Positions 1-9,261 are shown, counted from the first letter of the stretch. The stretch is DNA of 10,258 bases from Candidatus Glassbacteria bacterium RIFCSPLOWO2_12_FULL_58_11 (GCA_001780825.1 MFIX01000231.1:1-10258), one strand, 5' to 3'. Numbers and translations are program-made. Notes: generated from the letters alone by a model not told the origin.

Positions 1-360
1 TACACGGTAGATACCCTGCGGCGTTACCGGGAGAAGGAGCTGCAACCCGGGGATGAGCTTTATTTTATTCTCGGGGACGACAACCTCCTGGAGTTCGACA
101 CCTGGAAGGACTGGCGCCGGATCGGCGCTCAGGCCAGGCTGGCCGCTCTGGGAAGGGAAGGTTTCACCGCGGACAGGCGGATCCTGGAAGAAAAGCTCGA
201 CGGGATCGAGGTACTCAGGATCGAGATGCCACTGATCGGGATTTCCGCCACCGGGGTCCGCGCCGCCTGCGCCGCGGGCAAGCCGATCCGCTATCTGGTG
301 CCGGAGCCGGTGGCCGAGTATATCGAGCGGCACGGCCTGTACCGCAACGTCCGGAGTTGA
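1..360 (+). CDS. nadD: Nicotinate-nucleotide adenylyltransferase, C-terminal part (5' end outside window)
   Basis: This is the last 119 codons of a gene whose start lies left of the window; it ends with TGA at 358-360. NadD transfers AMP from ATP to nicotinate mononucleotide, giving deamido-NAD in the cytoplasmic NAD pathway. The fragment shows FILGDDNLLEF followed by WKDW (fragment residues 22-39), which matches the family's substrate-binding region (usually GaDnl...W). It then has ISATGVR (81-87), the family's ISSTxIR nucleotide-binding motif with the second Ser replaced by Ala. The ending, LVPEPVAEYIERHGLY (99-114), is the usual NadD C-terminus. The N-terminal GxFxPxHxGH motif cannot be checked. 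It lies 97 bases upstream of secA on the same strand, with no clear terminator between them. The identification is firm from the three motifs in the right order. Confidence 0.9.
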   Translation, partial: YTVDTLRRYREKELQPGDELYFILGDDNLLEFDTWKDWRRIGAQARLAALGREGFTADRRILEEKLDGIEVLRIEMPLIGISATGVRAACAAGKPIRYLVPEPVAEYIERHGLYRNVRS

Positions 361-399
361 AATAAAGACCGGAGTCCGAAAATTTTCTCAAGACTATCC

Positions 400-417
400 C
401 CGGCTGATAAACGCCGG
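400..417 (+). other. Small hairpin in the nadD-secA gap
   Basis: CCGGC and GCCGG form a 5-bp stem around an 8-base loop (TGATAAAC). No T-run follows, so it is not a convincing terminator. The 97-base gap (361-457) shows no promoter pair I would defend, and no good Shine-Dalgarno sequence precedes secA. Confidence 0.25.
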
Positions 418-457
418 CCGGAACTCTGAACCGCAAACTATCAACCACTAGAAAAAA

Positions 458-3430
<2,973 letters not shown>

Positions 3431-3470
3431 ACTTCGGAGACCGCCCCATCGATTTCATTCAGCCTGCGGG

Positions 3471-4298
3471 GTGAACATGGTCGATGTTATCAAAAGCCAG
3501 TTGTCCGAGATGCTCCTCAGCCGGGAGCAGCTGCACCAGATCGAGCATTTCCAGGCCCAGGTCGGAGAGCTGGAGCGCGAGCTGACCGGCACTGTGGATG
3601 ATTTCATCAGCGTCCTTAACCGGCATTATTTCAACCGTGAAAATGGCTACCTTGACGAGCAGCAGGGAAACCTTCGCGAGGTGGTGATAATCCAGAGCCG
3701 GCTGGAAAAACTGGCCGGAAAGCTTGCCGCCTGCACCGGGGAGCTGAAAACCTACATGATGGCCCTGCAGAAAAGCCTGCACGGCAAAGCTGTGGAAGAA
3801 CCGGTCGAACCGAAGGGAAAAGCCGAGGAAAGCGCTGCGGCGGGAGTCGCGCCGGACCAGCCTCCGGCAACGGCGGCAGCCAGGGAACCCGCCCGGGACA
3901 AAAAGGCTCCGGGGCAGGTCCGTTCGAGCGCGGTGGTCAACCGCGGCAATCTGGAGCTCAGCCCAGGCGCCGAGAGCGGCGGCGAGGTCTCGCTCAAGCT
4001 GATTTTCGAGGAGCTTAAGCTCGCTGAGCCGCGGTACAGCGCTGTCTCGGCAGAAATCAGCTCGGCCATGCGAAAGTTGCTTTACGACCGGAGGCTGGTT
4101 GGCTACGGTAAGACCTCGCTGGTTTTCGGCAAGGATAAGACACTGGACCAGTTGCTGGAGGAGCTGAAGCCGGTTTTTACCTCCGAAGCGCTGCGCAACC
4201 TCCTGCTGGAGAAGAACCTAATCACGGCTGAGGAAGCGGCGGAGCTTCGCCTGGCCTGTAATAAATCCCGGGAACTGATTTTTTCGGTTACCGGCTGA
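3471..4298 (+). CDS. Unrecognised protein: N-terminal coiled coil, low-complexity linker, C-terminal helical domain
   Basis: I do not recognise this 275-residue protein. Residues 5-104 are strongly helical with heptad-like spacing (QLHQIEHFQAQVGELEREL, 20-38), suggesting a coiled coil or helical bundle. Residues 105-170 form an Ala/Pro/Glu/Lys-rich linker that is probably disordered. Residues 172-275 look folded and helical; one stretch, LLLEKNLITAEEAAEL (244-259), loosely recalls the short helix pairs at the N-terminus of type II secretion/pilus ATPases, but no binding motif is complete. There is no signal peptide or membrane segment, so it is probably cytoplasmic. Two starts are possible: GTG at 3471, or ATG at 3477 preceded by GCGGGG at 3465-3471, at a normal ribosome-site spacing; the second would shorten it by two residues. 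It lies 40 bases after secA, so it may share that transcript. Sense codon use matches its neighbours and the reading frame is long, so it is a real gene. Its function is unknown. Confidence 0.8.
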   Translation: MNMVDVIKSQLSEMLLSREQLHQIEHFQAQVGELERELTGTVDDFISVLNRHYFNRENGYLDEQQGNLREVVIIQSRLEKLAGKLAACTGELKTYMMALQKSLHGKAVEEPVEPKGKAEESAAAGVAPDQPPATAAAREPARDKKAPGQVRSSAVVNRGNLELSPGAESGGEVSLKLIFEELKLAEPRYSAVSAEISSAMRKLLYDRRLVGYGKTSLVFGKDKTLDQLLEELKPVFTSEALRNLLLEKNLITAEEAAELRLACNKSRELIFSVTG

Positions 4299-4317
4299 GC
4301 GCCGCCGAATTCCCGCC

Positions 4318-4335
4318 CCAGCTTGAGTAAGCTGG
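4318..4335. other. Perfect inverted repeat (7-bp stem, 4-base loop)
   Basis: CCAGCTT-GAGT-AAGCTGG is a perfect stem-loop 20 bases after the stop of the coiled-coil gene. An A-run, not a T-run, follows on the plus strand, and on the minus strand the T-run comes before the stem. It is therefore not a standard intrinsic terminator in either direction. It could be an RNA 3'-end stabiliser or a protein-binding site. Confidence 0.4.
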
Positions 4336-4428
4336 AAAAATCCACCGGAGGTCGCACCGGCCGCGGCGAGTTTGCGTCTCCCGGCCTTCTTCCATCCCGT
4401 CACATTTGCCGAGCGATTCGGGAACCTC

Positions 4429-4457
4429 TTGATTCCTGAGAAATATAAAGTTATAAA
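4429..4457 (+). promoter_or_regulatory. Candidate sigma-70-type promoter for the rel gene
   Basis: TTGATT (4429-4434) and TATAAA (4452-4457) are separated by exactly 17 bases, matching the -35 and -10 consensus at 4/6 and 5/6 positions. The pair lies in an AT-rich patch within an otherwise G+C-rich gap of 217 bases (4299-4515). It would give a leader of about 50 bases before the ATG at 4516. It suggests that rel can be transcribed separately from secA. Promoter consensus in this lineage is not known to me, so this is a prediction. Confidence 0.5.
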
Positions 4458-4515
4458 GATGGAAGGGTGATTTTGCCGCTCTTTTGATTGAGTCATCCCG
4501 CGGACGGGCTGCCGG

Positions 4516-6711
4516 ATGATTCATGCGCCGGAAACTATGCCGAAAGTATCATTAATATCCTTCATCGCCGACATCAAATCGCTGGATCACGCCCTGATCG
4601 AGCGGGCCTATGAATTCGGCGCTAAGGCGCACGCCGGCCAGAAACGCAAGTCCGGTGACGATTTCATCTGGCACGCCATCGAGGTGGTGCGGATTCTGGT
4701 GGACCTCAACCTGTACGATACGGTCACCATCGCCAGCGCGCTGATCCACGATGTGATCGAGGACACAGCCTGCCCGCTCCAGGAGATCCGCCGCAATTTC
4801 GGCGATGAAATCGCCGGGATAGTCGACGGTCTGACCAAGATCGGCCGGATGGATGGTTATGTTTTCCGTTCGGTCCAGGAAGAGCAGGTGGAGAATTACC
4901 GCAAGCTCATCCTCTCGATGGCCAAGGATATCCGCGTAATCCTGATCAAGTTCGCCGACCGCCTGCACAATATGCGCACCCTCTATGCTCTGCCCGAGGG
5001 GAAAAAGCAGCGGATTGCCCGCGAAACCCTCGATATCTACGCTCCCCTGGCGCATCGCTTCGGTATCGCCCTGATCCGTTGGGAACTCGAGGACCTGGCT
5101 TTCAAATATCTCGAGCCCGAGGAGTACCACGAGCTGGCAAAAAGGGTGGACAAGAAAAGGCGCGAGCGGGAAAAGCTGATCGAGCAATTTACCAGTCCGC
5201 TGCAAGAGGCCGTCAACGAGGCCGGGATCAAGGCCGTGGTCTCGGGCCGGCCCAAGCACCTGTACAGTATTTACAAGAAAATGGAGCGCCGCAGTAAATC
5301 CTTCGAGGAAATATACGATCTTCTCGGCTTGCGCGTGCTAGCGGAAACTGTATCCGACTGCTACCATGTCCTGGGGATTGTACACACCTTATGGACTCCG
5401 CTGCACGACCGCTTCAAGGACTACATCGCCACTCCCAAATCCAATATGTATCAGTCCCTACACACCTCGGTCTATGGGCCGCAGGGCCAGCTGATTGAAG
5501 TGCAGATCCGGACCGGCGAGATGCACCGTACCGCCGAGTACGGGATTGCCGCCCACTGGAGGTTCAAGGAGGAGCAGCGGGCGGAAAAAGACATGGACCG
5601 CCGCATGACCTGGCTGCGGGAGGTGCTGGAGTGGCAGAACGAGGCGAAAGACCCGAAAGATTTCATGGAATTTCTGAAAATCGATCTCTTTCACGATGAG
5701 GTTTTCGTCTTTACCCCCCGGGGAAAATTGATCAAGCTCCCCTCCGGCTCCACGCTGATCGATTTTGCCTTCGCGGTCCACACCCAGATCGGTCTGCACT
5801 GCGCGGGAGGCCGGATCGACGGACGGATCGCTCCGCTGCACACCCGGATCAAAAGCGGGCAGACCGTAGAGATCATCACAAATCCCAATACCCGGCCAAG
5901 CAAGGACTGGATCAATTTCGTCCGCTCGTCCAAGGCCCGCAGTAAAGTCCGCGCCTGGATCAGAGAGCAGGAATATGCGGACAGTGTCAAGCTGGGCAAA
6001 GAGATGCTGGAGCGCGAACTGAAAAGGCAGCGCCGGGGGAGAGTCGAGGAGAGCCGCCTGAAAGAGGTAGCCGAAAAATTGAACCTCAGCGGACCGATGG
6101 AGAAACTCTATGAATCGTTAGGCCAGGGCCACCTGTCGCCCGGCCAGGTGATGCACCAGTTGTTCCCGGAACAGCCGGAAGAAAAGGAACCCAAGGTCTC
6201 GACATTTGACCGTCTGGTCGATAAGATAAGAAAGAGCAGCGCGGGCATTAAGCTTCAGGGAATCGGCAACCTGATGGTGAGCTATGCCGGCTGCTGCCAG
6301 CCCGTGCCCGGGGACAAGGTCGAGGGCTATATCACCCGGGGCCGCGGGATAACGATCCACCGGGCGGACTGTTTGAACCTGTTGCGGCTGAGCTCGGACT
6401 CCAACCGGCGCGTGGCTATCGACTGGGAGGCCGGCGGGGACCAGAACTTTCTCGTGCGGATTCTCGTCTCCGGCAACGATCGCAAGGGCATGCTGGCCGA
6501 TCTTACCACGGCGATCGCCGAAACCGGAACGAACATTCGAAGCGCCGAGACCAAATCGAGCGAATTCGAATTCTCCTCGACTTTCGTAGTCGAGGTCAAG
6601 GACCTCAAGCAACTGAAGCGCATTATCACCGATCTTAAACGGATTAAAGGCGTGGAAAAAGTCCAGAGGAAAGAGTCTTTTTCTCCCGAGGCTCTTCAGT
6701 CCAGCGGCTGA
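4516..6711 (+). CDS. rel: Bifunctional (p)ppGpp synthetase/hydrolase (long RSH protein)
   Basis: This cytoplasmic enzyme makes (p)ppGpp from ATP and GDP/GTP and breaks it down, controlling the stringent response. The HD hydrolase domain has H53, HD at 78-79, ED at 82-83 and FADRLHN (146-152), so its catalytic set looks complete; the usual HP after SGEPYI is HA here. The synthetase domain has GRPKHLYSIYKKM (244-256), RFKD at 299-302, PKSNMYQSLHT (307-317) and EVQIRT (328-333). RxKD is the signature of bifunctional Rel/SpoT, whereas synthetase-only RelA has ExDD. A TGS domain (about 395-455), helical region, CC/zinc-finger-like region (GCCQPVPGD, 592-600) and ACT domain (about 645-718) complete the normal long form; 731 residues is a typical length. 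Alternative start: ATG at 4537, preceded by CCGGAAAC; the ATG at 4516 has no strong ribosome site. The gene name could equally be spoT or relA by lineage convention. Confidence 0.96.
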   Translation: MIHAPETMPKVSLISFIADIKSLDHALIERAYEFGAKAHAGQKRKSGDDFIWHAIEVVRILVDLNLYDTVTIASALIHDVIEDTACPLQEIRRNFGDEIAGIVDGLTKIGRMDGYVFRSVQEEQVENYRKLILSMAKDIRVILIKFADRLHNMRTLYALPEGKKQRIARETLDIYAPLAHRFGIALIRWELEDLAFKYLEPEEYHELAKRVDKKRREREKLIEQFTSPLQEAVNEAGIKAVVSGRPKHLYSIYKKMERRSKSFEEIYDLLGLRVLAETVSDCYHVLGIVHTLWTPLHDRFKDYIATPKSNMYQSLHTSVYGPQGQLIEVQIRTGEMHRTAEYGIAAHWRFKEEQRAEKDMDRRMTWLREVLEWQNEAKDPKDFMEFLKIDLFHDEVFVFTPRGKLIKLPSGSTLIDFAFAVHTQIGLHCAGGRIDGRIAPLHTRIKSGQTVEIITNPNTRPSKDWINFVRSSKARSKVRAWIREQEYADSVKLGKEMLERELKRQRRGRVEESRLKEVAEKLNLSGPMEKLYESLGQGHLSPGQVMHQLFPEQPEEKEPKVSTFDRLVDKIRKSSAGIKLQGIGNLMVSYAGCCQPVPGDKVEGYITRGRGITIHRADCLNLLRLSSDSNRRVAIDWEAGGDQNFLVRILVSGNDRKGMLADLTTAIAETGTNIRSAETKSSEFEFSSTFVVEVKDLKQLKRIITDLKRIKGVEKVQRKESFSPEALQSSG

Positions 6712-6728
6712 GCCGGTCCCGGCGCCGC

Positions 6729-6745
6729 GGCGGCATCCGCCTTTC
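6729..6745 (+). terminator. Weak candidate terminator after rel
   Basis: GGCGG-CAT-CCGCC is a 5-bp perfect stem followed by TTTC, 18 bases after the rel stop. The stem and T-tract are both short. A separate run of six Ts at 6766-6771 has no hairpin directly in front of it. Termination may be partial, leaving the PilZ gene partly linked to rel transcription. Confidence 0.3.
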
Positions 6746-6807
6746 AATCGAGCCGTTTAAGCAGATTTTTTCTTCCATGATCAAAGAAAGACTGTCAGCC
6801 GGCCGGC

Positions 6808-6854
6808 AACCGGAATTGCAATAACGGTAATGACCTCAATCCGAAACCGGAATT
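6808..6854. repeat. 10-bp direct repeat AACCGGAATT, two copies 37 bases apart
   Basis: Exact copies lie at 6808-6817 and 6845-6854, between rel and the PilZ gene. They are ahead of the GTG start at 6891 and could be a paired operator. No promoter hexamers of good quality are visible between or next to them. A 10-bp repeat this close may also occur by chance. Confidence 0.35.
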
Positions 6855-6879
6855 AATCGTATCCCTGCCGCACAAGGGC

Positions 6880-6885
6880 GGGAGG
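6880..6885 (+). promoter_or_regulatory. Strong Shine-Dalgarno sequence fixing a GTG start
   Basis: GGGAGG lies 5 bases before the GTG at 6891. It is the best ribosome-binding site in the window and supports GTG as the real start of the PilZ gene. Confidence 0.7.
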
Positions 6886-6890
6886 CAATA

Positions 6891-8087
6891 GTGAGCCTAA
6901 TCCTGTTTTTCCTCGAACGGTTCTATCTCGCTACAGCCAATGGAATGCTTGAGCGGCTGATTCCGCGGGCTCAACGCTGGAAGGATATTCAGACCGGCTG
7001 GACCCAGTCGTCCAGTAAGTCGGCGGAGATCGTACCCTGGATTGTCGGAATCGCGGTAGCCGTCCTGGTCACTTTCACAATCATCAACACCCGCAAGGAA
7101 TCTGTCAAGCGCAAACAGCGGGAATTGATCTACTTCGAACGGAAAGCCATAGAAAAGGAGCTCGACAAGAAGCAGGTTGAAATGCTTTCCGAGGCGGTCA
7201 AATTAACAAATCTTACCGCGCCCTACCGGATCCTGGATTCCTTCGACATTTTCCAGCACCTGCTCGAGGAGTACCACAAGAAAAGGGATTTCTCCGACGC
7301 CGAGCACCGCTATTTCCACCAGATGGTCGATGATATCAAGTCAAAACTTGGATTTAACAAGATTGAGGAAGCCGTTCAGCTTCAATCCTCGGAGGAGATT
7401 AGAAAAGGCACGCTGCTGAAAATCACGCTCCAGAAAGATGGGAAATCCTTCGAATACCCGGCCAGTGTCATCGATAACAGCGATGAGCGGATCGTGCTGG
7501 ACAGCTCGCAGATCGACTTGAATTTTATCCCCCTGGACATGAATACGGCGCTGGAAATCAATTTTTACCGGGAGGCGGATGCCGGGTACAATTTTGTCAC
7601 GCAATTGAAAAGACCTCCGGCAGCGGATAAAAATGAACTCGAGGTCAGACATCCCAAGCAGTTGAAGCGGGTGCAGGCGCGAAGTTTTTCCAGGATGGAG
7701 GTCAGGTTCAGGTTCAGCTATTACCACGTGCCAAAGGATAAGTTCAATACCATCGAAATCGACCAGAACCTGGAATATTGCCAGACTTTGCCGGTTTATA
7801 TGGCTGACACGCAGGATATCAGCGGCGGAGGGATCGCCTTTAATTCAAAAAGGACCGTACAAAAAGGCGATTATGTGTTCCTGAATTTCCAGATGATCAG
7901 CGAGGAGCACAGCGAGCCAGTGCTGGCCGTGGTGGTCTGGAGAGGCGCCGATAAAGCCAAACCAACTAACCTGATCCGGGCGAAATTTTATCATATTACG
8001 GATACGACCCAGGACACGCTGATGAAATTTATTTATCAAATACAGCGCAAGGCCGCCCGTAAAATGAAATTCGCTCCGAAAAGATAG
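6891..8087 (+). CDS. Membrane-anchored YcgR-like PilZ protein (predicted c-di-GMP receptor)
   Basis: The 398-residue product has a hydrophobic N-terminus, one clear membrane segment at about 47-66 (IVPWIVGIAVAVLVTFTIIN), then a basic stop-transfer stretch and a charged helical region to about 155. A YcgR-type N-terminal beta domain follows (about 168-245; RKGTLLKITL, then YNFVTQLKR). Last is a PilZ domain (about 256-385) with both c-di-GMP-binding signatures: RxxxR at 260-264 (RVQAR) and DxSxxG at 309-314 (DISGGG). By family knowledge such proteins bind c-di-GMP and alter motility, secretion or surface polymers. The fused membrane anchor suggests it acts at the inner membrane on its cytoplasmic face. 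GTG start at 6891 with a strong ribosome site. No flagellar or pilus gene is in view, so the output is unknown. The c-di-GMP binding is predicted, not shown. Confidence 0.85.
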   Translation: MSLILFFLERFYLATANGMLERLIPRAQRWKDIQTGWTQSSSKSAEIVPWIVGIAVAVLVTFTIINTRKESVKRKQRELIYFERKAIEKELDKKQVEMLSEAVKLTNLTAPYRILDSFDIFQHLLEEYHKKRDFSDAEHRYFHQMVDDIKSKLGFNKIEEAVQLQSSEEIRKGTLLKITLQKDGKSFEYPASVIDNSDERIVLDSSQIDLNFIPLDMNTALEINFYREADAGYNFVTQLKRPPAADKNELEVRHPKQLKRVQARSFSRMEVRFRFSYYHVPKDKFNTIEIDQNLEYCQTLPVYMADTQDISGGGIAFNSKRTVQKGDYVFLNFQMISEEHSEPVLAVVVWRGADKAKPTNLIRAKFYHITDTTQDTLMKFIYQIQRKAARKMKFAPKR

Positions 8088-8120
8088 GGCTTGTGCAAAA
8101 AATATTGGCTGGGGGAATAA

Positions 8121-8147
8121 AGCCGGGAAGGGAAAAGCTCTCCGGCT
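8121..8147 (+). other. Hairpin in the 3' region of the PilZ gene
   Basis: AGCCGG (8121-8126) pairs with CCGGCT (8142-8147) around a 15-base loop. There is no T-run after it. It may help stabilise the end of the PilZ transcript, or be incidental. Confidence 0.25.
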
Positions 8148-8183
8148 GATATGCATTATTACCGGTTGGGCCTTAAACAATAA

Positions 8184-8220
8184 AAAGAGCCGGTCCCGCG
8201 AAATCGCCGGGAGGCTCTTT
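8184..8220. terminator. Bidirectional intrinsic terminator between convergent genes
   Basis: AAAGAGCC (8184-8191) pairs with GGCTCTTT (8213-8220). Inside, TCCC and GCG pair with CGC and GGGA around an AAAT loop, with small bulges. On the minus strand the stem runs into TTTTTATTG, a good T-tail for the zinc-ribbon transcript. On the plus strand only TTT follows, so it is weaker for the PilZ transcript. Its place between two convergent genes fits a shared terminator. Confidence 0.75.
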
Positions 8221-8267
8221 GTCATATTAAAGCTGGGGCTCGATTCCCCGCACAGCAGTCAGTTGAT

Positions 8268-8296
8268 CGCCGGCAGAAAACAAAGCTGCGCCGGCG
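8268..8296 (-). other. Hairpin just after the zinc-ribbon stop codon
   Basis: CGCCGGCAG (8268-8276) pairs with the sequence at 8286-8296, leaving a 2-base bulge and a 9-base loop. It begins 2 bases after the stop codon on the minus strand. No T-run follows, so it is more likely an RNA 3' structure upstream of the terminator at 8184-8220 than a terminator itself. Confidence 0.35.
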
Positions 8297-8298
8297 GC

Positions 8299-8652
8299 TC
8301 AGTCCGTCCGGTAAAGGATTCTGCCGCAGTGGTTGCAGAACTCGATAATGTCTTTGTGCTGAGTGATCAGCTTACTGCCGGTCGGAGCGGCGACAAAGCA
8401 ACCGTAGCACACGCCTTTTTTGACCGGCGCCATCGGCCGGTCGTATTTTTTGGCCAGTTGCTGGAAGCGGTGGTACAGATCGCGATCCAGTTGCTCGGTC
8501 ACTTCCCTGATCGCTTCCTCGATCTTTTCTTTCCGGTCCAGCGGGAAGCCCATCTCCTCATATTTTTCGACCACCTGGAAGTCCTGCATTTCTTTCTGCA
8601 GGAAAAGCAGGTCCTGCAGAAACATCAGAAGTCTGAGCTGGCTCTCGTGCAT
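8299..8652 (-). CDS. Short C4 zinc-ribbon protein with N-terminal helical region
   Basis: The 117-residue protein has a charged, probably coiled-coil helix (1-70) and a C-terminal four-cysteine zinc ribbon: CYGC (82-85) and CNHC (106-109), followed by GRILYR. The ending CxxCGRiLY is typical of the bacterial COG1579/zf-RING_7 family, whose members have a long coiled-coil hairpin before the ribbon and are about 240 residues long. This protein has only about half of that coiled coil. The ATG at 8650-8652 is preceded by CAGGT at a normal ribosome-site distance, and an in-frame TGA lies 8 codons upstream, so the short form is not a miscalled start. Family function is poorly defined; nucleic acid or protein binding is commonly guessed. 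It follows the EIIA gene on the same strand after 146 bases. Confidence 0.75.
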   Translation of the reverse strand: MHESQLRLLMFLQDLLFLQKEMQDFQVVEKYEEMGFPLDRKEKIEEAIREVTEQLDRDLYHRFQQLAKKYDRPMAPVKKGVCYGCFVAAPTGSKLITQHKDIIEFCNHCGRILYRTD

Positions 8653-8728
8653 TATCGACCTGACCGGTTTCAGTAATCAAATCAGACATGTTCCGTCGCG
8701 CAGGCGGATACCGGGGAATTTCCAGAAG

Positions 8729-8752
8729 CTGTCCGTGCCATGGGACGGACAG
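8729..8752. other. Perfect 8-bp hairpin in the EIIA/zinc-ribbon gap
   Basis: CTGTCCGT and ACGGACAG form a perfect 8-bp stem around the 8-base loop GCCATGGG. No T-run follows on either strand, so it is not a standard terminator. It may be part of a structured leader for the zinc-ribbon gene or an intercistronic RNA-processing or stability element. Confidence 0.5.
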
Positions 8753-8764
8753 GGGATACGGCCC

Positions 8765-8782
8765 GATTTCCAGGCGGAAATC
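8765..8782. other. Perfect 7-bp hairpin in the EIIA/zinc-ribbon gap
   Basis: GATTTCC-AGGC-GGAAATC is a perfect stem with a 4-base loop, 12 bases from the hairpin at 8729-8752 and 16 bases from the EIIA stop codon. No T-run follows on either strand. Confidence 0.5.
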
Positions 8783-8798
8783 AGGCGGATAGCGCAGA

Positions 8799-9251
8799 TC
8801 AAGAACCGCTATCAGCGAGAAGTTTCAGGAAATCTTCCACTTTAGTCAGCTTGTCCAGGCGGCTGGTGATATCGGAAATTTTACAGAATTGGGCAACCTT
8901 GCCCAGCACGGGGAGGTAATAGTTGGAGATTTCCACCGGCGGCGCCACAATCAGGAAAAAGTAATGCGCCGGCTTGTCATCTATCGAGTTGAAATCTATG
9001 CCCTGGCGCTGACGGGCGAAGGCGACATTGAGCTTGTCCACTACCAGCGAGCGGCAGTGGGGGATCGCAAAGCCTTTCCCGATGCCGGTCGAGCCCAGGT
9101 TCTCCCGCTTTTTGAGCATCTTGAAAAGCATCTCTTTGGCTTTTTCGTCCAGGTGCAGAAGGTTGATCAATTCCAGCAGAACCTCATCTTTCCCCTGCGC
9201 CTCCAGATCCAGATTGACGTTCGAGGCATTGAACAGTTCTTTCAATTCCAT
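8799..9251 (-). CDS. Orphan PTS EIIA protein (fructose/nitrogen-type, PtsN-like)
   Basis: I start this gene at the ATG at 9249-9251, giving 150 residues, the usual size for a single EIIA type-2 domain. AGGAG lies 10 bases upstream, and the frame further upstream has no family similarity. The motif KRENLGSTGIGKGFAIPHCR (48-67) is the family's signature, with H65 as the predicted phosphorylated histidine. EIIA domains accept phosphate from HPr or NPr and pass it to a sugar permease or, in nitrogen-type proteins, act as regulators. No permease (EIIB/EIIC), HPr or rpoN gene is next to it, so a regulatory role is more likely than sugar uptake. The second conserved histidine region, usually ending in HL, reads NYYLPVLGKVA (110-120) here, with Tyr where His is common. 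Cytoplasmic. The symbol ptsN is plausible, but I leave it blank because the usual neighbourhood is missing. Confidence 0.85.
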   Translation of the reverse strand: MELKELFNASNVNLDLEAQGKDEVLLELINLLHLDEKAKEMLFKMLKKRENLGSTGIGKGFAIPHCRSLVVDKLNVAFARQRQGIDFNSIDDKPAHYFFLIVAPPVEISNYYLPVLGKVAQFCKISDITSRLDKLTKVEDFLKLLADSGS

Positions 9252-9261
9252 GGTCGTCCAA

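Larger units (their letters stand above)
8701..8791. repeat. Three copies of CAGGCGGA(T/A)A
   Basis: Copies lie at 8701-8710 (CAGGCGGATA), 8771-8780 (CAGGCGGAAA) and 8782-8791 (CAGGCGGATA), all in one orientation. They sit within the 146-base gap between the EIIA and zinc-ribbon genes. The middle copy overlaps the hairpin at 8765-8782. Confidence 0.5.

Noticed and set aside
6777..6824. 15-codon open frame starting ATGATC between rel and the PilZ gene
   Set aside because: It has no ribosome-binding site and is too short to judge; nothing distinguishes it from chance.
8234..8250. tRNA T-arm-like sequence TGGGG-CTCGATT-CCCCG
   Set aside because: The stem and 7-base loop resemble a T-arm, but there is no matching acceptor strand, anticodon arm or D-arm upstream. 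It is probably chance; a tRNA remnant or attachment site is not supported because no integrase gene or flanking repeat is seen.
8263..8676. 137-codon plus-strand frame opposite the zinc-ribbon gene
   Set aside because: The minus-strand frame has a clear four-cysteine zinc ribbon with a supported start; the plus frame is its shadow.
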